18,433 nt of DNA from contig CAZYPU010000020.1 in the NCBI GenBank assembly GCA_964649665.1, positions 1 through 18,433 on the forward strand. The letters run 5' to 3'. How positions within the stretch are numbered: position 1 is the first letter of the stretch; every line of letters begins with the position of its first letter. This document shows, piece after piece, positions 7,191 through 14,900 of the stretch. A program made the position numbers and the translations under genes. Origin of the DNA: CAZYPU01 sp964649665 (GTDB lineage Bacteria; Omnitrophota; Gorgyraeia; JABMRN01; RBG-13-46-9). The notes beneath the pieces were generated by a model. The model had not been told where the DNA came from. It ran no database searches and saw only the letters and a list, made by a program, of their open reading frames with translations.

Positions 7191-7220
7191 GATAATGTAA
7201 AATATTGTGGGCACTTTACC

Positions 7221-7338
7221 TCTCCGTCATTGCGAGGTCTGCGAAGCAGACCGAAGCAATCTCTTCGTTTGAGATTGCTTCGTCCCCCTCGACGCGCGGC
7301 CTTCGGCCGCTTGCTCGGGGTCCTCGCAATGACGGAGA
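7221..7338. repeat. full-length palindromic element (copy 4)
   Basis: The family core spans 7226-7333 (GTCATTGCGAG to CTCGCAATGAC). Here the inverted ends extend outward to a perfect 17 bp (7221-7237 with 7322-7338). Inner hairpins are GGTCTGC-GAA-GCAGACC, GAAGCAATCTC/GAGATTGCTTC and a GC-rich one centred on CGGCCTTCGGCCG. Positions 7263-7333 are identical base for base with 18269-18339 of copy 5. Confidence 0.9.
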
Positions 7339-7360
7339 AACAAAATTGGAAAACACGGAA

Positions 7361-7389
7361 TTGACAAAAGGTAGGTTTTGTAGTACCCT
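7361..7389 (+). promoter_or_regulatory. possible sigma-70 promoter of bioY
   Basis: A perfect TTGACA (7361-7366) is followed after 17 nt by TACCCT (7384-7389). The -35 is consensus but the -10 matches only at 3 of 6, so the assignment is tentative. Transcription from here would begin near 7396 and give bioY a leader of about 175 nt containing all three inverted repeats. Confidence 0.45.
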
Positions 7390-7399
7390 AAATGAAGCC

Positions 7400-7434
7400 C
7401 AAACTTACGGAAATTTACAATTTCCGTAAGTTTG
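7400..7434. repeat. perfect inverted repeat 1 upstream of bioY
   Basis: A 15-bp perfect stem, CAAACTTACGGAAAT at 7400-7414 and its complement at 7420-7434, with loop TTACA. The core ACTTACGGAAAT is nearly the same as that of inverted repeat 3 (ACTTATGGAAAT). No T-run follows, so it is not a classical terminator. Confidence 0.85.
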
Positions 7435-7439
7435 TGGCT

Positions 7440-7486
7440 GAATTTACCCTTGACATTTTTGTTGAAAAATGTCAAGGGTTCAATTC
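7440..7486. repeat. perfect inverted repeat 2 upstream of bioY
   Basis: A 15-bp perfect stem, ACCCTTGACATTTTT at 7446-7460 and its complement at 7465-7479, with loop GTTG. It is extended by GAATT (7440-7444) pairing with AATTC (7482-7486) across a small internal bulge. The arm CCCTTGACATT is the same sequence as the first inner hairpin of palindromic element copy 1 (1679-1703). Confidence 0.85.
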
Positions 7487-7516
7487 GCACGTTCAAAGAA
7501 GAAATTCATAGAAGAT

Positions 7517-7549
7517 GGACTTATGGAAATCAAAGATTTCCATAAGTCC
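7517..7549. repeat. perfect inverted repeat 3 upstream of bioY
   Basis: A 15-bp perfect stem, GGACTTATGGAAATC at 7517-7531 and its complement at 7535-7549, with an AAA loop. It ends 21 nt before the bioY start, just upstream of the ribosome-binding site, so if transcribed the hairpin could affect initiation. No T-run follows. Confidence 0.85.
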
Positions 7550-7570
7550 GGTGCTCATTGAAGGGGGGGT

Positions 7571-8158
7571 ATGCGTACTATAAGTTCAATATTAAACGCT
7601 AGAGAAGTCATAGCGAATAAGGCCGCGGTAAGGGCGATTCTTGTCGTAAGTTTCGTGATGATGACAGCCCTCGGGGCGTATGTCAGGATTCCGCTTCCTT
7701 TTACTCCCGTGCCGATAACGCTTCAGACCTTTTTCGTGCTTTTATGCGGGGCCGTGCTCGGAAGAAAGCTTGGCGTTCTTGCGCAGGCGGGCTATGTGGG
7801 GCTTGGCGTTCTGGGGATACCGCTTTTCCAGGGATACGGCGCGGGGATCCTGCATTTTGCCGGCCCGACGGGCGGATACCTGGTTGGGTTTGTGGCGGCT
7901 TCTTTCATTATCGGCAAACTTTCCGAGAAAAGACGCGATTCGCGCGGTTTTTTCTATAATTTTTTCGCAATGCTTATAGGGCTTCTCGCGATTTACGCCT
8001 GTGGCGTCGCCTGGCTTGCGGTAGGCTATAAATTAAGTTTTGCGCAGGCGTTCCTTGCGGGGGTGGTCCCGTTTATTCCGGGCGCTCTCTGCAAGCTTAT
8101 CGCCGCTTCGTGGATTTACACAAAAATAAGGGCAAGATGCGAACAGGTACTTCGATAA
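7571..8158 (+). CDS. bioY: BioY, biotin-specific S component of an ECF transporter
   Basis: A 195-residue integral membrane protein that binds biotin and, with the energizing EcfA/EcfT module, imports it. Family marks are GAYVRIPLPFTPVPITLQTF in the first third, LCGAVLGRKLG, and GPTGGYLVGF, plus six hydrophobic segments. Length is typical. The ATG follows a very G-rich Shine-Dalgarno (AAGGGGGGG). No ecfA/ecfT genes are visible nearby, so it would depend on a shared module elsewhere or act alone, as some BioY proteins do. It overlaps the GT39 gene by 22 nt, although the functions are unrelated. Regulation is unclear: no BirA-type operator was recognised, but three inverted repeats occupy the leader. 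Confidence 0.95.
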   Translation: MRTISSILNAREVIANKAAVRAILVVSFVMMTALGAYVRIPLPFTPVPITLQTFFVLLCGAVLGRKLGVLAQAGYVGLGVLGIPLFQGYGAGILHFAGPTGGYLVGFVAASFIIGKLSEKRRDSRGFFYNFFAMLIGLLAIYACGVAWLAVGYKLSFAQAFLAGVVPFIPGALCKLIAASWIYTKIRARCEQVLR

Positions 8159-9780
8159 TCATACTGGTTCTATTCAGCGCGTCGCTTTTTGCGATGGGCC
8201 TCGGCGCAATGCCGCTTACGGACCCCGATGAGACATTTTACGCCGAGACCGCCAAAGAAATGCTGAACCGCCGGGAAATTCTCACGCCCCATATATTCGG
8301 GAAGCCGCAGTTCGAAAAGCCCCCGCTTTATTACTGGTTTGTAATGCTTGGCTTTAAGATTTTCGGCATAAACGAGTTTTCCGCGAGGATTGCCTCCGCC
8401 CTGTTCGGCGTTTTGGGAGTCGTGGGAGTTTTTCTGCTCGGGAAATCACTCGTAAATAAAAGAACGGGTTTTCTCGCGGGTATAATTCTTGCAACGAGTG
8501 TAATGTACCTTGTTTTGGCGCGGGCATGTGTCACGGACATGCTTTTGGGCGTCATTATTTTGTACGCGTTTTTATTCTTCTTTTACGGGGCACACGGCGG
8601 GAAGGGGAAGCCGGAGTGGTATCTTCTTTCGTCTATTTTTCTGGCCCTGGCCGTCCTTACCAAGGGGCCAATAGGCATATTTTTGCCCGTCGTGATAATC
8701 GGGATTTACCTTCTCTTGTCCGGGGAAATCGGAAAAATAAAAGAAATCCCCATTTTGAAAGGGGCCGTTCTCTTTCTTGCCATAACCCTTCCGTGGTACT
8801 TTCTCATGTACGGGGCGCACGGCATGGAGTTTATCGAAGTATTTTTCGGTTTTCACAATGTGATAAGGTTCCTGCATCCGGAGCACGCCTCCGGGGACGT
8901 GTTTTATTATTACGTTCCGATTTTAACCGCCGGTTTTTTTCCGTGGATCGCATTCCTGCCGCTTGCCGCATGGCAGATGATGCGCCGGGCGAATGAAGAA
9001 ATCAAAAAGGTGAACATTTTCCTGATTGTCTGGTTTTTCGTTGTGTTTATATTCTTTTCGCTTTCGAGGACGAAACTACCTACCTATACATTTCCGATTT
9101 TTCCGGCGCTGGCGCTGGCCGTAGGACGAATGATCGATGTTTTTCTGGAAAAAGGATTTACGCGCAAAATGGCCGCCGGCATAAAAGCATCGTTTTTTTT
9201 GTTTTTCACGCTTCTTATCGGAGGCGTAGCGGGGATATACATCGTAGTCAGAATAAAATATCCTTCCGTTGCAAGAGAGGCCCTTATCGCCGGGGCGGTG
9301 TTTGTCCTGCTCATGGTTATTCTCATAGCGGCGCTTTTGAGGCGTAAGCATACCGCCGGCCTCATAATATACATGGCGTCTTTTATAATCATCATGCTCC
9401 CTTTATCCTACATCGTTCTGCCGGGAATAGGCAGGTACGAATCAAGCAAAGAAGTTTCGGGGGAATTGATGGGGCTTGCGAAGCCGGGAGAGAAAATCGG
9501 CGCGGAAACCAAATTCATAAGGGGCGTGGCGTTTTACACGGGCTCGGAAGACATAATCGACGTTCACCCCCATTATGTTATCACAAGGTTTTTGAAGGAA
9601 AAAAATCGCGTCTGGTGCGTCGTCAAAGAAAAGAACCATGTCCAGCTCTACGAGGGCAGGGATAGGCCTTACGATAAAGCAACATACGTTGTGAGCAGAT
9701 TCGGGAATAGAATTATTGTTACGAATGAAATGCCGGAGGACGGTAAATTTCTTATGATGAGATCGAAAGATGAATATTAA
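8137..9780 (+). CDS. ArnT-like GT39 membrane glycosyltransferase
   Basis: A 547-residue polytopic GT-C enzyme of the dolichyl-phosphate-mannose-protein mannosyltransferase/ArnT superfamily, using a polyprenyl-phosphate-linked sugar as donor on the periplasmic side of the inner membrane. The first periplasmic loop has the catalytic acidic block DPDE (Asp29-Glu32) and the family stretch EKPPLYYW. About ten to twelve hydrophobic segments follow, ending at IIMLPLSYIVLP. A soluble C-terminal domain of about 100 residues follows, as in ArnT. ATG 8137 (after AAGGGCAAG) is preferred to the upstream ATG at 8110 because it puts the positive cap directly before the first membrane helix; it overlaps bioY by 22 nt. 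The next gene overlaps by 11 nt. Context with GT2 and ChbG-type genes suggests transfer of an aminosugar to lipid A or another envelope acceptor; this is inference. Confidence 0.87.
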   Translation: MRTGTSIIILVLFSASLFAMGLGAMPLTDPDETFYAETAKEMLNRREILTPHIFGKPQFEKPPLYYWFVMLGFKIFGINEFSARIASALFGVLGVVGVFLLGKSLVNKRTGFLAGIILATSVMYLVLARACVTDMLLGVIILYAFLFFFYGAHGGKGKPEWYLLSSIFLALAVLTKGPIGIFLPVVIIGIYLLLSGEIGKIKEIPILKGAVLFLAITLPWYFLMYGAHGMEFIEVFFGFHNVIRFLHPEHASGDVFYYYVPILTAGFFPWIAFLPLAAWQMMRRANEEIKKVNIFLIVWFFVVFIFFSLSRTKLPTYTFPIFPALALAVGRMIDVFLEKGFTRKMAAGIKASFFLFFTLLIGGVAGIYIVVRIKYPSVAREALIAGAVFVLLMVILIAALLRRKHTAGLIIYMASFIIIMLPLSYIVLPGIGRYESSKEVSGELMGLAKPGEKIGAETKFIRGVAFYTGSEDIIDVHPHYVITRFLKEKNRVWCVVKEKNHVQLYEGRDRPYDKATYVVSRFGNRIIVTNEMPEDGKFLMMRSKDEY

Positions 9781-10468
9781 CAGCATCTCTTTTGTCGTGC
9801 CGATGTATAATGAGGCCCGCGGCATAGAGGCTGTGGTAAAGTCACTTGCGCAGATGGCAGAGCAGCTTACCGGTGACTACGAGATCATAATAGTCGACGA
9901 CGCTTCTTCGGACGACAGCGCCATGATCGCCGACGCAATGGCCGCGCGGGACCCGCGCATAAAAGTCGAACGCCTTAAGGTAAACACAAAATTCGGCGGG
10001 GCGTTAAAGAAAGGGCTTAAACGCGCCCGGAAAGACATTGTCATATATACCGATTCCGACCTGCCGATAAGCTTCCAGGATATAAAGGGGGCCCTCAGCC
10101 TGCTTGACGGCTCGGACGTCGTGACCGCTTTCAGCAGGGTCAAAAAAGGTGAAACGCTGAAGCGGGTGATAATGTCAAAAGTATACAATTTCCTTATCCA
10201 GTTTTTGTTCAGGGCAAACATCAGGGACATAAATTCCGGATTTAAAATATACAAAAAGAAAGTGCTTCTCGGCATGGACCTCATTTCGGAGAGCCCCTTC
10301 GTGGATGTTGAAATATTCGTAAGGGCCATGAGGAAGAATTTTACCATAAAGCAATACCCCGTTATATTCAAACACAGGGAAAAGGGCGTCTCTTACATAT
10401 CAAGGCCCGCCGTTATTCTGGCGACTCTCAGGGATATGCTGAAATTCAAATGTCAAAAAAGCTTATAA
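9770..10468 (+). CDS. GT2 polyprenyl-phosphate sugar transferase (DPM1/ArnC-like)
   Basis: A 232-residue GT-A fold, family 2 glycosyltransferase. The nucleotide-sugar site shows SFVVPMYNE at 7-15, VDDASSDDS with Asp43-Asp44, and the metal-binding DxD as TDSDLP (Asp95, Asp97). The INSGFKIY and SPFVDVEIFVRA blocks are typical of dolichol/undecaprenyl-phosphate sugar synthases. It has no C-terminal membrane pair of the ArnC/GtrB kind, so it is soluble or peripheral at the cytoplasmic face. It would load a sugar onto undecaprenyl phosphate, supplying the donor for the GT39 enzyme encoded just upstream. It overlaps both neighbours (11 and 19 nt). The sugar is not determined by sequence. Confidence 0.88.
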   Translation: MNINSISFVVPMYNEARGIEAVVKSLAQMAEQLTGDYEIIIVDDASSDDSAMIADAMAARDPRIKVERLKVNTKFGGALKKGLKRARKDIVIYTDSDLPISFQDIKGALSLLDGSDVVTAFSRVKKGETLKRVIMSKVYNFLIQFLFRANIRDINSGFKIYKKKVLLGMDLISESPFVDVEIFVRAMRKNFTIKQYPVIFKHREKGVSYISRPAVILATLRDMLKFKCQKSL

Positions 10469-11178
10469 TAACCGCCGATGATTACGGTTTGTCGGAGGAC
10501 GCGAATAAAAGCATTGTGGAATGCTACCGCCGGGGCGCGGTTACGGATATAAGTTTACTGGCGGGGGCGGAGGCGTTCGGGCATGCCGTCCGGCTGGCGA
10601 GGGAAAACGGCATAAACAAAATAGGCGTCCATCTCGCCGCCGCCGGCGATTATAAATCATTTTTTTTGAAATATTTTACGGGACTTGTAAATGCCAATGA
10701 GCTTTACGCGAACTTCAAAGAGCAGATTTATAAGGTTAAAAAGTCGGGTTTCAAAATAACGCACCTCGACAGTCATCAGCATGTGCACATGGTTCCCGGA
10801 ATATTCAGAATGGCGGCGGAATTGATGAAAGAAGAAGGCATAGAATACGCGCGCTTCCCTCTGGAAAAATTAAGTTTTTCCGAGAAACTTTCAAACCCCG
10901 TCGGGTGGATGCGCAACATTTTGCTTTCTTCGGCATGCCGCGCCTCGCGGGGCATTCTCGCCGCCCGGGGCATAAAGCATAACGATTATTTTATAGGCCA
11001 CGCCCGGGCGCTCAGGCTAAGGCGGGAAGATTTTTTCTCGGCGATTTCCGGCCTTAAAGAAGGCCTGACAGAACTTGGCTGCCATCCGGGCCAGCATAAA
11101 GAGGAATCGGATGTTCTTTGTGATAAAAGTTTTATCGACAAAATAAAGGAACGCAATATCGACCTCGCGGCATATTGA
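10450..11178 (+). CDS. ChbG/YdjC/HpnK-type carbohydrate deacetylase
   Basis: A 242-residue member of the YdjC-like deacetylase family, metal-dependent enzymes that remove acetyl groups from N-acetylated sugars. The metal site is visible: TADDYG with Asp10-Asp11 near the N-terminus, GVHLA, then HLDSHQHVHMVP with His109 and His113, and GCHPG with His212 near the C-terminus. Length is normal. It overlaps the GT2 gene by 19 nt and ends the operon before tRNA-Leu. In Francisella the family member NaxD deacetylates undecaprenyl-phosphate-GalNAc between a GT2 and an ArnT-like enzyme; the same three functions are adjacent here. HpnK, in hopanoid clusters, is the alternative, but no other hopanoid gene is present. 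Confidence 0.88.
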   Translation: MSKKLIITADDYGLSEDANKSIVECYRRGAVTDISLLAGAEAFGHAVRLARENGINKIGVHLAAAGDYKSFFLKYFTGLVNANELYANFKEQIYKVKKSGFKITHLDSHQHVHMVPGIFRMAAELMKEEGIEYARFPLEKLSFSEKLSNPVGWMRNILLSSACRASRGILAARGIKHNDYFIGHARALRLRREDFFSAISGLKEGLTELGCHPGQHKEESDVLCDKSFIDKIKERNIDLAAY

Positions 11179-11202
11179 TTAAGTGTCGGGAGAGGTATTA
11201 AC

Positions 11203-11289
11203 GCGGGAGTGGCGGAACTGGCAGACGCGTACGGCTCAGGACCGTATGGCCGAAAGGCCTTGAGAGTTCGACTCTCTCCTTCCGCACCA
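11203..11289 (+). tRNA. tRNA-Leu (anticodon CAG)
   Basis: It folds into a class II tRNA: acceptor stem GCGGGAG/CTTCCGC with one G-T pair, a D arm with a GCG/CGC stem, anticodon arm TACGG-CTCAGGA-CCGTA giving anticodon CAG (leucine, CTG codon), long variable arm GGCC-GAAA-GGCC, and T arm GAGAG-TTCGACT-CTCTC. The 3' ACCA is encoded. It lies 24 nt after the deacetylase gene and 19 nt before the lipoprotein ATG. Confidence 0.96.
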
Positions 11290-11308
11290 TTTGGAAAAGG
11301 AGGTAAGA

Positions 11309-11710
11309 ATGAAGAGGGCACTGGTTGTTTTACTTATTATCGCGCTCGTTCCGCTTGTTGCCTCGTGCTTTACGGCCGGAAAAAGGGTTGCCAAAGACAC
11401 AGGCGATGCGGTTGGGGGGACGGTTGAAGGAACAGGGAAAAGCGCCCTGGACGTTGTAGAAGGTACCGCGGAAGGCGCTGCCGGCCTTGGTAAGGGCACT
11501 GCGGAAGCCGTAGTCGAAACTACCAAAGCTACCGGCTATGCGGTTGTGGGCCGCGGGGAAGAAGCCGCTGAATCCGGCAGGGAAGCCGTTAAGGCAGGCG
11601 GCGAAGGCGTTAAAGGCACGATAGAAAAACCCGTAGAGGGTGTCGCAAAGGCCCTGCAGAGCATAGACAGGAGCATAAAGAAGGCGACCGGCAGGGAAGA
11701 CATTAAATAA
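11309..11710 (+). CDS. small Ala/Gly-rich lipoprotein of unknown function
   Basis: A 133-residue predicted lipoprotein. Residues 1-19 are a signal peptide (MKRALVVLLIIALVPLVAS) and Cys20 is in a lipobox (VASC), so the mature protein should be lipid-anchored. The rest is low-complexity and rich in Gly, Ala, Glu, Lys and Val, with recurring G-T-x-E-G/K-G-T units, probably helical and LEA- or apolipoprotein-like rather than enzymatic. ATG 11309 is fixed by an excellent Shine-Dalgarno (AAGGAGGT, 11298-11304); the frame also opens at TTG 11291, which would overlap this site. I recognise no family. It is immediately downstream of tRNA-Leu and followed by a strong palindromic terminator, so it is probably co-transcribed with the tRNA. 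Confidence 0.8.
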   Translation: MKRALVVLLIIALVPLVASCFTAGKRVAKDTGDAVGGTVEGTGKSALDVVEGTAEGAAGLGKGTAEAVVETTKATGYAVVGRGEEAAESGREAVKAGGEGVKGTIEKPVEGVAKALQSIDRSIKKATGREDIK

Positions 11711-11771
11711 CCGTTCGGATTACCGGCACGGTATACGAGAGAAGATAGGGATATCTACGGAGTAGCGCCCT

Positions 11772-11813
11772 ATAGAAGTAGCGCGCACTTAAGTGCGCGC
11801 TACTTCTATTTTC
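11772..11813. terminator. perfect palindromic terminator after the lipoprotein gene
   Basis: Nineteen bases at 11772-11790 are exactly complementary to 11791-11809 (ATAGAAGTAGCGCGCACTT and its reverse complement), a 38-bp palindrome with no spacer. TTTTC follows on the + strand. In RNA it would form a very stable hairpin. It lies between the lipoprotein gene and the giant gene, both rightward, so it probably ends the tRNA/lipoprotein transcript. The short T-run makes intrinsic termination likely rather than certain. Confidence 0.7.
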
Positions 11814-11869
11814 ACCAAATCCAGCCCCAAGACATTCTACACAATATATAAATGTTAAGCGATAAAATT

Positions 11870-11899
11870 GTTACATTTCCGTGACACACTGCCTATTAT
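11870..11899 (+). promoter_or_regulatory. possible promoter of the giant gene
   Basis: GTTACA (11870-11875), an 18-nt spacer and TATTAT (11894-11899) would start transcription near 11906. An alternative extended -10, TGCTATATT (11904-11912), has no -35 and would give an almost leaderless message. An AGG at 11913-11915, 6 nt before the ATG, may be the ribosome-binding core. The rest of the 211-nt gap between lipoprotein and giant gene holds only the terminator palindrome. Confidence 0.4.
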
Positions 11900-11921
11900 C
11901 TTATGCTATATTAGGCCATAT

Positions 11922-14900
11922 ATGTTAAAAATCAAAAATAGTGTATTGAAAAGATTTTTATCAGTAGGCATGGTGTGCCTGTTTTTGATTAATGATCTCG
12001 CCTTTGCCCTCGCCCCGCCGTCCAGATTCAAGCCACTGATTAGCATTGAAAAGCGCGGAAATCTCTATGTCATTATCGAAAACACAGACGAAATAGCGAA
12101 TCTGAAAGACGGTTTTCCCGAGGATGTGGGATTTCTCTACCTAAGTGAGCTTATCGGCCAGGCGCTCCGTCTAGGGCTAAGCCCGCGCGGATTAAAAACA
12201 CTTATCAAAAGGGACCTCCCTGATATAGATTTTACGAGATTCAGGTGGCGGGATTTACGCGAGGAGGAGGGCGCATTTTGTCTGCCATACGTAAGAAAAG
12301 ACGACGGTCGAACCCATGTCCTTAAGTTTCATGCGTCGGGCGAAGTGACGGCAGAGGACCTATCAAAAGTGTCCATACCCATCGAAGGCGCGCCCACTAT
12401 TCTGGATGCTCTTCGCGGGGTAATCCCCGGCCCGCCCGCGGGGTCGCCGCATGCCGTATTCAAGTACATGCTCGAGGCGCAGGGCGCGAGAAAAAAACCC
12501 GTTACGTTTATGAAAAAAGAAATCGCAAAAGCCCTAAACCGCGCGGAAAGCACTATACAGCAAGATATAAATACACTACTTGCCATAGGCCTCATCGATA
12601 GAAGGAGAGCGCAGGATAAGGGCCGCGGGCGGCACTACGAGTACTTTCTTACAGTTCAGAGATGGATATCAAATAAAGAAAAAAGAAATCGTTTGTCAAA
12701 GGTGCCTGGCATTCTCGCCTCATACGGCGCGAAGGTCCCGCTTTCCAGGCGCAAAGAACTAAAAGCGAAAATAGACAAACTCTTAGGCGTATTTTACACG
12801 GATTTTGAAGAGGCGCTGGAAGCATTTAAGGCCGAATATATGTCATGGAAGACAAAAACCAATTTAGACGTGCAACGTAAGTTCGTTGAAGCGCTGGCGA
12901 AGGAGCTGGGGAAAAAGCCCGGACTTTTGTGCACGGTTGATTTCGGTCAATTTTTAAACGTATTTGAAGACAAGTCCCTGAAAGGATTGCACCTTTCTTA
13001 CGGTTACCCGCCCGCGAAGGCTCTGAAAAAACTAAAGAAAGAGCTGGGCATAGAAGATTTACTACCGACCGGTATTTACAGGAATTACGAGGAAGTCTTG
13101 GCACACTTGAGAAAGGGTATAAAGATTAAATGGGGTGCGGTTTCTCCTGAAATACAGTTCGAATTTGTCGAAGCACTCGCGAAAGCATTGAAGAAAAAGG
13201 CAGGCGAACTCATACCGGCGGATTTTGAAAAGTCTGTACATGTGTTTGGAGGAAATAACTTAACGCGATTATGCGGACATTATATGTGCCGTAGAGGGCA
13301 AAGGCGAACAACTACGAAAGCCATAAAAGACCTAAAAGAAGAATTGGGTATAAGAAACTTAGCAGATGCCGTTATTCCTTATGGAAGTTACAAAGAAGCC
13401 CTTGCGGCTTTCAAAAAAAATGAAATCAAATGGAAAAGAACCCCTCCTGAGGTAAAGCTAAAATTTGTCGAAGCACTCGCGAAAGCATTGAAGAAAAAGG
13501 CAGGCGAACTCATACCGGCGGATTTTAGAAAACCCGTAGCCTGTTTCGCAAGCAAACGCCGTAAACACGGCAAGCCGTTAAGGAGTTTACTCGAGCATTA
13601 TTTATGCAGCGCAAAATCACCTAAACCCTACGCCAATGCTTTGAAAGAATTGAAGAAGGAAGTGGGCATAGAGGATTTAACGTCCGGGAATAAAGAATGG
13701 AAAGAAAAGATATGCGACTGGCAAGTGGTGTGCGGAATCATAGAAGAACACATGGATTTTTGCGTGAACAGAAATACCGTGGAACTTTTTTTGAGGACCC
13801 ATAAATTAACCAATGAAACGCAATTTGCCTTCGGAAGAGAAATCCGGGAACGCGGCAACTCGGCCGCAAGGGACGCGCTTGCAATAGCTCACCTCTATAT
13901 CTTAACCTTTTATGTCAGAAAATATAGCGCCAGGAACCCTGACATAGGCGAAGATGAATTCCGGCAAGCCGGAGAACGGGCCCTATACAAGTGCGCCGAG
14001 AACTTTGATCCTGATAGAGGCGTATCTTTTTCGACATACGTAGGCAGTCATGACCGTAACGGTAAACATGCTATTGGCGCAATAGAAGGCGCCATGCTGG
14101 ACCTCATTCGTAAGCTAAAAGGCACCGGAACGAAAAAACGACCCGAAAAACCGTATTCAGTAATAGTTCCCCAAGAAGATATTGATTTGGACCACCCCGG
14201 CTATATGGCAGATATAGTAAAAGAAGATGTGTCGCGGCCATGGCTTTATCAAGGAAGAGCCCTTACGGAAGAAGAGGAGGGAAGCGTACGAGCTGTTTTA
14301 TCCGGGCGCATGCACTCCAGGAATCTACGGAGAGATATCGATATCTTTATATTATGCCTTAAGGGTGAAGAGCGGCGGAAAATCGCTGAAAGGTTCGGTC
14401 TTGATGAAAGAAGAATAGTTCAAATTGTGACAAGATGTAAAAGGGTTTTAGAACAGCACAAACAAGAACTTACCCCGCCCGCGGGGAAGGGAAGGGATTT
14501 CGCGAGGCTGAGCGCGCTCGGGATGCGAATGACTTTTAAGGAGTTGTTCGGGCCAGATCCGTGGTCTGATGAAGCCCGGCGAAGGATGTGGTATGAACGC
14601 CGGATTACGCCGCTTAAAATATACACGCACGAACAACTCGATCGGCTGCGCGAGTTTTTGGAGAAATTTAACGTACCGGCAAGCCGCAGAATCGTGGACG
14701 TATTTCAAAATAAAAACATCCGCGCTTACGTCAGGTGGAAGATGCACGAGATACTCATAGACGAGTTCATAGAGAGCTTTTACGCGAAGGCAGGCGGCAA
14801 CAGGGGCAGACTGCATCATTATGGCGATGCCGACGGAGAATACGAGGAAATCGCAAAGATAAAGAAGTTTTTTTGTGAAGTCCTGGGGTTCAGCGGGCCC

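Larger units (their letters stand above)
7191..7570. other. 380-bp gene-free region upstream of bioY
   Basis: It contains no convincing coding sequence; short frames here merely translate repeats. In order it holds a short unremarkable stretch, the full palindromic element copy 4, a possible -35/-10 promoter at 7361-7389, three perfect long inverted repeats between 7400 and 7549, and a G-rich Shine-Dalgarno (7562-7569) directly before the bioY ATG. Confidence 0.8.

Noticed and set aside
7205..7496. Short coding frames on both strands between the receptor and bioY genes
   Set aside because: They consist largely of translated palindromic element and inverted repeats, lack ribosome-binding sites and resemble no protein family.
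7400..7549. Intrinsic terminators before bioY
   Set aside because: None of the three stems is followed by a T-run.
7226..7549. CRISPR array
   Set aside because: The repeats are palindromes of differing sequence with irregular spacing and no constant repeat with unique spacers.
11203..11289. tRNA gene as an integration site for the giant gene region
   Set aside because: No integrase gene, no duplicated tRNA 3' end and no att-like direct repeat were found downstream.
11868..11921. TTG at 11868 as the start of the giant protein
   Set aside because: It would put 18 extra residues before a well-formed signal sequence and overlap the likely promoter.
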